Assembly (NCBI GenBank): GCA_030066475.1
Contig: JASJBO010000187.1
Coordinates: 1-17,148, forward strand
DNA: 17,148 nucleotides
Reading direction: 5' to 3'
Source of the DNA: Myxococcota bacterium
Lineage (GTDB): Bacteria > Myxococcota_A > UBA9160 > PR03
In this document: piece after piece, positions 5,002 to 12,449 of the stretch
Numbering within the stretch: the stretch's first letter is position 1
How the letters are laid out: every line of letters starts with the position of its first letter
The notes under the pieces: model-generated
Told to the model about the DNA's origin: nothing
Seen by the model: only the letters and a program-made list of their open reading frames with translations
The model's database searches: none
Position numbers and translations under genes: made by a program

Positions 5002-7359
5002 GAGCATCCGGATGCGGGGCGCGGCGGCGCGTTCGAGCAGCGCCTCGGGCGCGTCGCCGTCCGCCGGGTGCAGGGCGTACCCGAACGCCAGCACCGCGCG
5101 CGGGGCGCTCCCCGACGCCGCCCGCGTCACCTGATCGGCGACCGCGCGCGCCAGGTGCGCGAGCCGGTCGGTGGGTGCCGGCCCCGGGTCGGGCAGCAGC
5201 AGCGCGAAGCCGTCCGCGCCGGTGCGCCAGACCTCGTCGCCCGGGCGCACATGACCGCGCAGAGCCTCCTCGGTCCGCTGCGCTGCCTGCTCGGCCTCGG
5301 CCGGACTGCTCGCGCGCAGCGCGGCGCCGTTCTCGATCCGACACGACGCGACGGTGAGCGCGCCGCCGGCGGGGAGGCGGTCGATCGCCTCGCGCAGGGC
5401 CCGCTCGACGCCGCTCGCCTGCGTCTCGCCGGGTGTGTCGCCGCCCGTGCGGGCGTCGCTGGAGCCGGCGACCTCTCCGGCCTCGGCCGGGCTGGCAGGC
5501 CAACGCGTGGTCTCGTCTTCGGGGGCCTCTGCCGCCGGGGCGGTCGACGGATCGGGCGCCGGGCGCGGGGGTCGCGGATCCGGCGGCTGGCGGGCGAGGG
5601 CAGCGCTGGCGAAGGCGGCCAGCCGCTCCAGGGTGTCGCGGTCGAGCGTGTCGAAGTCCTCGCCGGGGGCTTCGGCGGGGTTGCGATCGTAGACGCCGAC
5701 GGTGCCGCGCGGTCGGCCGCCCACCAGCAGCGGGACGGCGAGCAGCGTGCGCTCGGTGTCGTCGCCGCCGTCGAGCTCGGCGCGCGTGACGGTGCGGCGG
5801 CGGCGGGCGGCGAGCGCGGCCGCGCGCCGGTCGAGCGCGAACAGCTCGTCCCGGAGCGGGTCGGCGGGCCCCGCGTGGGCGCGGATCGGGAAGCGCTGCT
5901 GCTCCGGGTCGAGCAGCCGCACCACCGCGTGCTGCGCCTCGGTGACCAGCGCGGCGCGCCTCGCGAGCGTGTCGGCGAAGCTCGGCGTCGCGCCGGTCGC
6001 GAGCAGCGCCAGGCCACTCTCCTGGACCGCCTCGAGCCGGGCGGTGCGGGCGGCGCGCTCGCGCTCCCGCTCGGCGCGCACCAGGGCCGCGCCCGCCGCC
6101 TCGGCGAGGGTGCGCAGCAGCGGCTCCGTCGCGGGCGCCCCGTCGCCGCCGAGCTGGATCGAGAGCAGGCCCCAGGACGCGTCGCCGTCCCGCAGCGGCA
6201 GCGCCGCGTAGGCCAGCGAGCCGTCTTCGGCGCGCAGGAGCTGCGGGCACCCCTCGGAGACGGCGCGCCCGTCCACGCCGCGGCCCGCCGCCAGCCGCAG
6301 CGCGCCCGCCAGTGCGCCCCCCTCGAGCGAGCTCGCCGCCAGCCGCAGCCCGGCGCCCGCCGGCTGGTCCCGCCAGAGCGTCGCCACGCCGCCCCCGGTC
6401 TGCTCGGCGACCTCGCGGCAGAACTCCGCCAGCCGGTCGGGCGTGGGCGCGCCGTGCGCGAGCCGCTGCTGGACCGCCGCGGAGACCTCCAGGCGCGCGA
6501 CGCGCCCCCGCAGCTGCTCGAGCTCGCGCGCGCGCGCCACGATGCGACCGTCGAGCGCCCCGAGCCGGGTGGCGAACGCGAGGTCCTCGTTGGCGAACAG
6601 GTCCGAGCGGGTCGGATGGTGCAGGTTCAGGACGCCCTGGGGCTGGTCGCGGTGGAGCAGCGGGACGCACAGCGCCGCGGCCACGTCGAAGCGGGCCCGC
6701 ACGATCCGGAAGGCGCCGGGGTCGGCGCGGCCGCGCAGGCGCAGCGGGCGGCCCTCGGCGAGCGCGCGGCCGGCGATGCCCTCCCCGGCGCGCAGCCGGA
6801 TCTGCGGCCAGAGCGCCGGCTCCACCCCCAGCGCGGCGCGGATGCCCAGGGCGCCCTCGTCTCGGTCGAGCAGCATCAGGGAGCCGCCCTCGGCGCCGGT
6901 GACCGTCAGCGCGATCTCGAGCAAGCGTTCGTACACGGCGCCGGGCTCGGACGCGAGCGACAGCGCGTCGGCGATCTCCTGCAGCGCCCGGAGCAGCTCG
7001 CCGCGCGGATCGTCCTCCGGCCCCTCGAGCCCCCACAGGCGGCGGGCGCCGGCCGGCGAGAGCACCTCGACGCCGCGCGCGACGAGCTGCCCGAAGCGGG
7101 TCCGGAAAGGTGGGGCGATGCCGGCGTCGATCACCGCGTCGAGCGCCGGCTCGTCCTCGAAGACCGCCGGGTCGTCGGTCAGCAGCCGGGCGAGCGGGTC
7201 CGCGGTATCGAGGTCGAGCAGCGGCAGGCGGCGGCGGTGCAGGGCGGCGTCGGGATCGTAGACCGCAGCCAGCTCCACGGCGGGGTGGCGGTCGAGCGAT
7301 GGAAGCAGCTCCAGCGCCTCGGCGCTGGCCCCGTACACGGCGACGAGCCGCCGCGGCAT
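4999..7359 (-). CDS. Rossmann + triple GAF + degenerate GGDEF signalling protein
   Basis: A 786-residue soluble protein. Residues 1-110 look like a Rossmann fold (LVAVYGASAEALELLPSL, then AAVYDPDA, then DAVIDAGI and GVEVLSPAGARRLWG), similar to oxidoreductase-like domains placed before sensor domains in some signalling proteins, but without a clean GxGxxG loop. Three GAF domains follow at about 121-275, 295-430 and 445-590. A Pro/Ala/Glu-rich linker covers 590-650. The last 135 residues resemble a diguanylate cyclase domain, but the signature is GADGF (714-718, in VWRTGADGFALLLPDPG) instead of GGDEF, so it should not make c-di-GMP. It may bind nucleotides or mediate contacts. The ATG at 7359 has GAGGT 8 bases upstream. 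It is the last gene of the operon, 37 bases after the MglA-like GTPase, and is probably part of the same signalling module. Confidence 0.8.
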   Translation of the reverse strand: MPRRLVAVYGASAEALELLPSLDRHPAVELAAVYDPDAALHRRRLPLLDLDTADPLARLLTDDPAVFEDEPALDAVIDAGIAPPFRTRFGQLVARGVEVLSPAGARRLWGLEGPEDDPRGELLRALQEIADALSLASEPGAVYERLLEIALTVTGAEGGSLMLLDRDEGALGIRAALGVEPALWPQIRLRAGEGIAGRALAEGRPLRLRGRADPGAFRIVRARFDVAAALCVPLLHRDQPQGVLNLHHPTRSDLFANEDLAFATRLGALDGRIVARARELEQLRGRVARLEVSAAVQQRLAHGAPTPDRLAEFCREVAEQTGGGVATLWRDQPAGAGLRLAASSLEGGALAGALRLAAGRGVDGRAVSEGCPQLLRAEDGSLAYAALPLRDGDASWGLLSIQLGGDGAPATEPLLRTLAEAAGAALVRAERERERAARTARLEAVQESGLALLATGATPSFADTLARRAALVTEAQHAVVRLLDPEQQRFPIRAHAGPADPLRDELFALDRRAAALAARRRRTVTRAELDGGDDTERTLLAVPLLVGGRPRGTVGVYDRNPAEAPGEDFDTLDRDTLERLAAFASAALARQPPDPRPPRPAPDPSTAPAAEAPEDETTRWPASPAEAGEVAGSSDARTGGDTPGETQASGVERALREAIDRLPAGGALTVASCRIENGAALRASSPAEAEQAAQRTEEALRGHVRPGDEVWRTGADGFALLLPDPGPAPTDRLAHLARAVADQVTRAASGSAPRAVLAFGYALHPADGDAPEALLERAAAPRIRML

Positions 7360-7367
7360 CGGCCGCT

Positions 7368-7372
7368 ACCTC
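7368..7372 (-). promoter_or_regulatory. Ribosome binding site of the GAF protein
   Basis: GAGGT on the minus strand, 8 bases before the ATG at 7359, in the 37-base gap after the MglA-like gene. It supports the start chosen for the 786-residue protein. Confidence 0.6.
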
Positions 7373-7396
7373 ACGAGCTGCTCTCGCGCTGCGGCC

Positions 7397-8449
7397 TCAG
7401 TCGGGCAGCGTGTCGAGAGAAATGGTGAGGCGCAAACGTAGCTCTCGACCCCCCTCGTCCGCGAGCACCACGGGCACCACCAGGCGACCTTCGGGATCGA
7501 GCTCCGGCGGATCGGCCGACTGGATCCGCAGGCCGCGCGCGCCCGCGGCGGTCGGCTCGGGGTGGGCCGGGTCGAGATCCGCCGGCGGGGCGCCCAGGGT
7601 GGCGGGCGTCTCGCCGGGATCCGGTTCCGGCCACGACGCGTCGAGCAGGTCTGCGGCGCGTCGGGCGACGGCGTCGCTCGGGTCGGCGGGTCCGCCGATC
7701 GCGGCCTCGGCCGCCGCGAGGGCGGCGCGCTCCAGCTCCGACCCCGGTCGGGGCAGCGGGCCGCCGGCCTGCGCGGCCGACTCCGCTGCCGCCGGCGGAG
7801 CCGGTGCCGGCTCGGGCGCCAGCGCGGCGTGCGACGCGGAGGTACCGGGCCGGGAGGCGGGCGCCGGGCTCTCGCGCAGCGTCCGCACCACCCGCTTGGA
7901 GATCGTCGTCAGCGTCTGGAGGACGCCGCCGCCGTCCTTCGCAGTGGCCTCGAAGGCGGCCGCGTCGCGCACGGCGAGCTTGCGGTGCAGCTCCTCGAGC
8001 ACGAACGGGTCCGACTCGTCGTGCTTGTTGTACTGGATCACCAGCGGGGTCTCGTCGAGGCTGCGTCCGTAGGCGCCCAGCGCCGTGCGCAGCTCCTCGA
8101 AGGCCGCCAGGTTCTCGTCGATGCGGTCGCGCCGCGCGTCGACCACGAAGACGACGCCGTCGACCTGGTCGAGCAGCTGCTTGCGGGCCGGGGCATGCTC
8201 CGGGGCCCCCGGCACCGTGGCGATCTGCAGGCACACGCGCAGCCCGCCGATCTGGCCGAGCTGGATCGGCAGGCGCAGCGTCGACACCGTCGGGTCGAGC
8301 CGCGTGGGCACCGCCTCGAGCTCTCCGCGGTGGTCGGGGCGCAGCTTCGCGTAGATGGTGCGCAGGTTGGTCGACTTGCCGCTGCCCTCGATGCCCCAGT
8401 AGACGATCCGCGCGTGGACCTCCCCGCGCTCCCGGTTGGTGGTCGCCAT
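7397..8449 (-). CDS. MglA-like small GTPase lacking the catalytic Arg and Gln, with a long C-terminal extension
   Basis: A 350-residue protein. Residues 1-195 are an MglA-type Ras-like GTPase: P-loop GIEGSGKSTNL (19-29), switch II region TVPGA (78-82), DGVVFVVDARRDRIDENL, and the guanine motif QYNKHD (139-144). In Myxococcus xanthus MglA, GTP hydrolysis uses Arg53 and Gln82; here the aligned positions are Pro53 (LDPT) and Ala82 (TVPGA). Slow or absent hydrolysis is inferred. Residues 196-285 form a Pro/Ala-rich linker, then a charged helix-like part, and the end (about 310-350) looks like beta strands (GRLVVPVVLADEGGRELRLRLTISLD). Most MglA proteins are about 195 residues. The ATG at 8449 overlaps the stop of the HEAT gene (ATGA). 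A longer in-frame ORF reaches back to 8635, but its extra residues overlap the HEAT gene and are not family-like. No MglB (roadblock) gene is adjacent. Confidence 0.85.
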   Translation of the reverse strand: MATTNRERGEVHARIVYWGIEGSGKSTNLRTIYAKLRPDHRGELEAVPTRLDPTVSTLRLPIQLGQIGGLRVCLQIATVPGAPEHAPARKQLLDQVDGVVFVVDARRDRIDENLAAFEELRTALGAYGRSLDETPLVIQYNKHDESDPFVLEELHRKLAVRDAAAFEATAKDGGGVLQTLTTISKRVVRTLRESPAPASRPGTSASHAALAPEPAPAPPAAAESAAQAGGPLPRPGSELERAALAAAEAAIGGPADPSDAVARRAADLLDASWPEPDPGETPATLGAPPADLDPAHPEPTAAGARGLRIQSADPPELDPEGRLVVPVVLADEGGRELRLRLTISLDTLPD

Positions 8450-9531
8450 CAGATCTTCCCCTTGCGCTGGAGGAGGCGCCGTGCGTGGTTCGAGATCGCC
8501 GACGGGACGTCCTTGCTCTTCATCATCGCGCGCAGATCGCGATCCTGCAGGTAGTTCAGGAACTTGATCGCGGCCTGCTGGGGGGTCTTGGGGTTCGATG
8601 CGAGCGCCTGCTTCACCTGGTAGCTGCGCGTCCACTCGCGGCTCGAGGCGATGATGCGCAGCACCTCGTCGCAGACGTTGCGCGCCTTGGCGAAGCCGGC
8701 GATCTCGTTCTCGGTCACCTTGGGGCTGCGCACCGCGGCCGACGCCACCAGCTTGTTGCGGTCGCGCACCAGCAGCCCACGCGCCTCCTTGTTGCCGAGG
8801 CGCGCCAGCTTGATCTTGTCGAACACCGACATGTGCTGGACCAGCGCGTGGAGGCTCTTGGCCTCCTCTTCCGAGAGCTCGGCCCCGTCGTCCACGAGCT
8901 GGCGGGCGAAGCCGCCCACGTCCTCGCCCAGCACCGCGGCCAGCACCGCGCTCGCCTCGGCGTCGGTCACCGGGTCGGGCGGCGGCAGGGACGCGTCGTC
9001 GTCCTCGGGCGCCTCGGTGTCCGGGCGCTCCAGGCCGAGGAACGAGAGGATGCGGTCGATCACGGAGCGACCCGTGAGGGGGTTCGACCCGAGCGCCTCG
9101 ACGATCTCCGGGCAGCGCAGCATCCGCTGCTGGTTGTTCGACACGATGTCGACGATGCGCTTGTGGGGCAGGCCGGCGAGGTAGGCGAAGGTCGTGTCGT
9201 CGGCGTTCGCGTTGAGCGCGATCGGCTCCAGACGTTCCGGACGTTCGGCGTAGAGCTGCGCGCAGAACGACAGGACGGCCGGATGGGCCGGACCCGAGAG
9301 CGCGGCCTCGGCGACGCGGTCGGGCAGGGCCTCGAGGCTGGCGCGCGCGCGCTCCTTGACCTCCTCGTTCGGGTCGTGGACGAGCACGAACAGCACCGTT
9401 GCGATCTCGACGGGCGGCAGCGGCAGGGCGCCGCCGGCGGCCATCCGGCGCACCTCCACCGGCGCGTCACGCCGGGCATAGCGTTCCGCCTCGGCGGACA
9501 GCGCCAGCCGGATCTTCTGCCTCTCGCTCAC
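8449..9531 (-). CDS. HEAT-like helical repeat protein of unknown function
   Basis: A 360-residue protein, mostly alpha helical, with no signal peptide or membrane segment. Residues about 45-75 (IATVLFVLVHDPNEEVKERARASLEALPD) look like a HEAT repeat. A charged, Pro-rich break (about 170-188, ERPDTEAPEDDDASLPPPDP) separates two helical halves. The C-terminal half carries RNKLVASAAVRSPKVTENEI, then ALASNPKTPQQAAIKFLNYL, then DRDLRAMMKSKDVPSAI, a pattern I associate with uncharacterised proteins of deltaproteobacterial-type genomes. The start is GTG at 9531, preceded by a GGGGGGTGA stretch. It follows the EF-G-like gene by 30 bases, and its stop overlaps the MglA-like start, which suggests a matched amount of the two products. 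A scaffold or partner of the GTPase is a reasonable guess, not shown. Confidence 0.75.
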   Translation of the reverse strand: MSERQKIRLALSAEAERYARRDAPVEVRRMAAGGALPLPPVEIATVLFVLVHDPNEEVKERARASLEALPDRVAEAALSGPAHPAVLSFCAQLYAERPERLEPIALNANADDTTFAYLAGLPHKRIVDIVSNNQQRMLRCPEIVEALGSNPLTGRSVIDRILSFLGLERPDTEAPEDDDASLPPPDPVTDAEASAVLAAVLGEDVGGFARQLVDDGAELSEEEAKSLHALVQHMSVFDKIKLARLGNKEARGLLVRDRNKLVASAAVRSPKVTENEIAGFAKARNVCDEVLRIIASSREWTRSYQVKQALASNPKTPQQAAIKFLNYLQDRDLRAMMKSKDVPSAISNHARRLLQRKGKI

Positions 9532-9561
9532 CTCACCCCCCGAGCGCGAGCGGCGCGTCCC

Positions 9562-11634
9562 TCAGTGGTCCCCTTCGGCGGCCGCCCGCGCCTCCTCGAC
9601 GACCTTCTCGCGCAGCGCCGCGGGGATCTCCTCGTAGTGGGAGAACTCCATGTGGAAGGCGCCCTTGCCCCCGGTGAGGCTGGTCAGGACGCTCGCGTAC
9701 TCCAGCATTTCGGCCATGGGCACCTGGGCCTTGATGACGGAGGTCGAGCCGCGCGACTCGGTCGACTGGACCCGGCCCCGGCGGCTGTTCAGGTCGCCGA
9801 TCACGTCGCCCATGCTCTCGTCCGGGGCCGCCACCTCGGCATCCATCACGGGCTCCAGCACGGTGGCCCCGGCCTTCTCGGCGGCCGCCTTGAAACCGAA
9901 CGATCCCGCCAGCTTGAAGGCCATCTCGTTGGAGTCGACGGAGTGGTGCTTGCCGTCGATGCAGCGCACGCGGACGTCGACCACGGGGAAGCCCGCCAGC
10001 GGGCCACGCTCGCAGGCCTCGACCACGCCCTTCTCGACTGCGGGGATCAGCCCACGCGGGATCGCCCCACCCACGATCTCGTCCACGAACTCGAAGCCGC
10101 CCCCTCGGGGCATGGGCTCGACCGTGAGGTAGCAGACCCCGAACATGCCCTTGCCCCCGGTCTGCTTCTTGAGCTTGCCCTCCACGTTCTCCGCCCTGCG
10201 GGTGACGGTCTCGCGGTAGGGGATCTTGGGGCGCTGCAGGTCGATCTCGACGCTGAACATGCGCTTGAGCTTGTCGACCACGCTGCGGATGTGGAGCTCG
10301 CCCATGCCGGTGAGCAGGAACTGGCCGGTGCGGGGATCGCGCTCGACGTTGAGAGTGGGATCCTCCTCGACGATGCGCGCCAGGGAGCCGAACACCTTGT
10401 CCTCGTCGCCCTTGGAGCGGGCCGAGATCGCATAGGACAGCACGCCGGTCGGGATCGGGATCTCCGGCAGTCGGACACCGGCCTTCTCGGCCGCGAGCAC
10501 GTTGCCGGTGTGGACGTCCTTGAGCTTGGCCACGGCCACCACGTCGCCGGGTCCCGCCTCGGCCACCTCCTTGTGCTCGGCCCCCTGCATGATCAGGATC
10601 TTGCCGAGCCGCTGCTTGCTCTCGGTCGTCGCGTCGAGCACGCCCATGTCGGCCTTGACCGTCCCCGACACCACCCGGAACACCGAGAGCAGTCCGGCAT
10701 AGCGGTCGATCACCGTCTTGAAGACGAGCCCCGCGAAGGGTGCGTCCGCGCTCGCCTCGATCTCGGTCTCCTCGCCGTCGGCGAGCTTCGTGCCCGACCA
10801 GCTGCGCGCCGCGTCGGGGGCGGGGAGCAGGTCGGCGATCGCGCGCAGCACCGGCTCGAGCCCGATCCCGCCCACCGCCGAGGCGGCCAGCACCGGCGTG
10901 AGCGTGCCGGCGCGCACGCCCTCCAGCAGGCCCTGGGTGACCTCCTCTTCGGACAGCTCGCCCTCCTCGAGGTACTTCTCGAGCAGCGTGTCGTCGCACT
11001 CGGCGACCGCCTCGACCAGGCGACCGCGCGCCGCCTCCACCTCGTCGGCCAGCGCGTCGGGCAGCGGCATCTCGCCGTCCGGGCCCCAGGCCGTGCCGTG
11101 CAGCAGGTCGACCACGCCCGAGAAGCCCGGCCCGGCCTCGATCGGGACCGAGACCACCGCCGGGCTGACCTCCATCTTCTGGAGTGACTCGACCGCGGCG
11201 GCGAAGTCGGCGCGCTCGCGGTCCATCCCGTTCACCACGGCCATCACCGGCATCCCCAGCTCGCGCGCCCCGCGCCACATGCGCTCGGTGCCGACCTTGG
11301 CGCCCTCCTGGGCGGAGACCACCAGCAGCGCCGCGTCGAGCGCGCGCAGCGCGATCAGCCCGTCGGCCTGGAAGTTCGGGTCGCCGGGCGTGTCGACCAG
11401 CGTCAGGTGCTTGCCGTCCCAGTCGAACGCGTACACCGCCGACGTGATGCTGCTGCCCTGGCGGTCCTTCTCCTCGGGCAGCGTGGTGAGCGCCGACTCG
11501 CCCTTCGCGACGTCGCCCAGTGCGTGCAGCACCCCGGCCTTGAACAGCAGCGCCTCGCCCAGCGACGTCTTGCCGTCGCCGGCGTGGCCGACGATCGCGA
11601 AGTTCCGGGTATCGGCGATCGGGACGTTCTTCAT
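9562..11634 (-). CDS. EF-G-like translational GTPase paralogue
   Basis: A 690-residue protein with full EF-G architecture: G domain, domains II-III, domain IV (KKQTGGKGMFGVCYLTVEP, then SVDSNEMAFKLAGSFGF) and domain V (EPVMDAEVAAPDESMGDVIGDL). GTPase motifs depart from canonical EF-G. G1 is GHAGDGKT (16-23) instead of AHIDAGKT, the switch I ERGITIT region reads RQGSSITS, G3 is DTPGD (81-85) so the catalytic His is Asp, and G4 is NGMD (135-138) instead of NKMD. It therefore belongs with the EF-G-like paralogues rather than the main elongation factor, which normally sits with rpsG, rpsL and tuf. Its role could be ribosome recycling, stress translation or something else. The ATG has AAGGAGA upstream (11645-11651) and overlaps the coaX stop by four bases (ATGA). 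Confidence 0.9.
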   Translation of the reverse strand: MKNVPIADTRNFAIVGHAGDGKTSLGEALLFKAGVLHALGDVAKGESALTTLPEEKDRQGSSITSAVYAFDWDGKHLTLVDTPGDPNFQADGLIALRALDAALLVVSAQEGAKVGTERMWRGARELGMPVMAVVNGMDRERADFAAAVESLQKMEVSPAVVSVPIEAGPGFSGVVDLLHGTAWGPDGEMPLPDALADEVEAARGRLVEAVAECDDTLLEKYLEEGELSEEEVTQGLLEGVRAGTLTPVLAASAVGGIGLEPVLRAIADLLPAPDAARSWSGTKLADGEETEIEASADAPFAGLVFKTVIDRYAGLLSVFRVVSGTVKADMGVLDATTESKQRLGKILIMQGAEHKEVAEAGPGDVVAVAKLKDVHTGNVLAAEKAGVRLPEIPIPTGVLSYAISARSKGDEDKVFGSLARIVEEDPTLNVERDPRTGQFLLTGMGELHIRSVVDKLKRMFSVEIDLQRPKIPYRETVTRRAENVEGKLKKQTGGKGMFGVCYLTVEPMPRGGGFEFVDEIVGGAIPRGLIPAVEKGVVEACERGPLAGFPVVDVRVRCIDGKHHSVDSNEMAFKLAGSFGFKAAAEKAGATVLEPVMDAEVAAPDESMGDVIGDLNSRRGRVQSTESRGSTSVIKAQVPMAEMLEYASVLTSLTGGKGAFHMEFSHYEEIPAALREKVVEEARAAAEGDH

Positions 11635-12449
11635 GTCGTTGGCTTCTCCTTGCGCGGGTTGTCGCCGCGCGGCGCTCGGTTCTTCTCGAAGAGGAGGCGC
11701 AGGCCCTCGAGCGTCAGGAAGGCCTCCACGCGCTCGATGGTCTGGCTCTCGCCGGCGATCCGGCCCGCCAGCCCGCCGGTCGCGATCACGCGCGCCCCCG
11801 GACCCAGCTCGCTGCGGATGCGCTCGACCATCGAGTCCACCATGCCGGCGTAGCCGTAGAGCAGGCCCGACTGCACCGCCTGGGTGGTGGTCTTGCCGAT
11901 CACGGACTTGGGGCGCGCCAGCTCGACCCGGTGCAGCATGGCGGCGCGCTCGAACAGCGCCTCCATCGAGACGTGGATGCCGGGGAAGATCGCGCCGCCC
12001 AGGTACTCGCCGCGTTCGGACACGCAGTCGAAGGTGGTCGCCGTGCCGAAGTCGACCGCGATCACCGGGCCGCCCATCAGCTCGAAGGCCGCCACCGAGT
12101 TGACGATGCGGTCGGCGCCCACCTCGCGGGGATTCTCGTAGCGCACGGGCATGCCGGTGCGGACGCCGGGCCCGACCACCAGGGGCGGGCGGTCGAAGAG
12201 CTTGGTGCAGACGCGCTCCCAGATGGGGACGAGCGGCGGCACGACGCTCGAGATGATCACGTCGCTCACCTGCGACGGCTCGGTGCCGGCCTGCTCGAAG
12301 AGCGAACGCAGGGTGATGCCCACCTCGTCCGAGGTGTGGGCGCGGTGGGTGCCCAGGCGCCAGTGCTCGGCCAGGCTGGCCGTGTCGCCCTCGTAGGCGA
12401 ACAGGCCGATCGAGACGTTGGTGTTGCCGATGTCGATCGCCAGCAGCAC
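11631..12449 (-). CDS. coaX: Type III pantothenate kinase
   Basis: A 272-residue kinase that phosphorylates pantothenate, the first step of coenzyme A synthesis. Signature motifs of the CoaX (acetate/sugar kinase fold) family are intact: DIGNTN (6-11) with the catalytic Asp, GADR (111-114) for pantothenate binding, and DFGTATTFD (133-141) for phosphate binding. PGIHVSMEALFERAAMLHRVEL and TGGLAGRI are also present. The start is GTG at 12449, with GGAG 5 bases upstream (12455-12458); this G is also the last base of the birA TAG stop. The 3' end overlaps the EF-G-like start by four bases. The charged tail ...RGDNPRKEKPTT adds a few residues compared with the usual 255-260. Type III enzymes are not feedback-inhibited by CoA, as known for the family. 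Confidence 0.95.
   Translation of the reverse strand: MLLAIDIGNTNVSIGLFAYEGDTASLAEHWRLGTHRAHTSDEVGITLRSLFEQAGTEPSQVSDVIISSVVPPLVPIWERVCTKLFDRPPLVVGPGVRTGMPVRYENPREVGADRIVNSVAAFELMGGPVIAVDFGTATTFDCVSERGEYLGGAIFPGIHVSMEALFERAAMLHRVELARPKSVIGKTTTQAVQSGLLYGYAGMVDSMVERIRSELGPGARVIATGGLAGRIAGESQTIERVEAFLTLEGLRLLFEKNRAPRGDNPRKEKPTT

Noticed and set aside
5068..7428. A 786-codon plus-strand open frame opposite the GAF gene
   Set aside because: Its composition (Arg, Gly, Ala, Gln, Val) is that of a reverse-complement shadow and no motif is visible. Its equal length to the real gene is a coincidence of stop-free antisense sequence.
8450..8635. A 62-residue N-terminal extension of the MglA-like protein
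   Set aside because: It lies inside the HEAT gene in another frame, is unlike MglA N-termini, and the ATG at 8449 with the ATGA overlap explains the start.
7804..11187. A 1127-codon plus-strand open frame opposite the MglA-like, HEAT and EF-G-like genes
   Set aside because: The protein is low-complexity Arg/Ala/His/Leu-rich with no recognisable domain, and the opposite strand carries clear families. Long antisense frames are expected in DNA this GC-rich.
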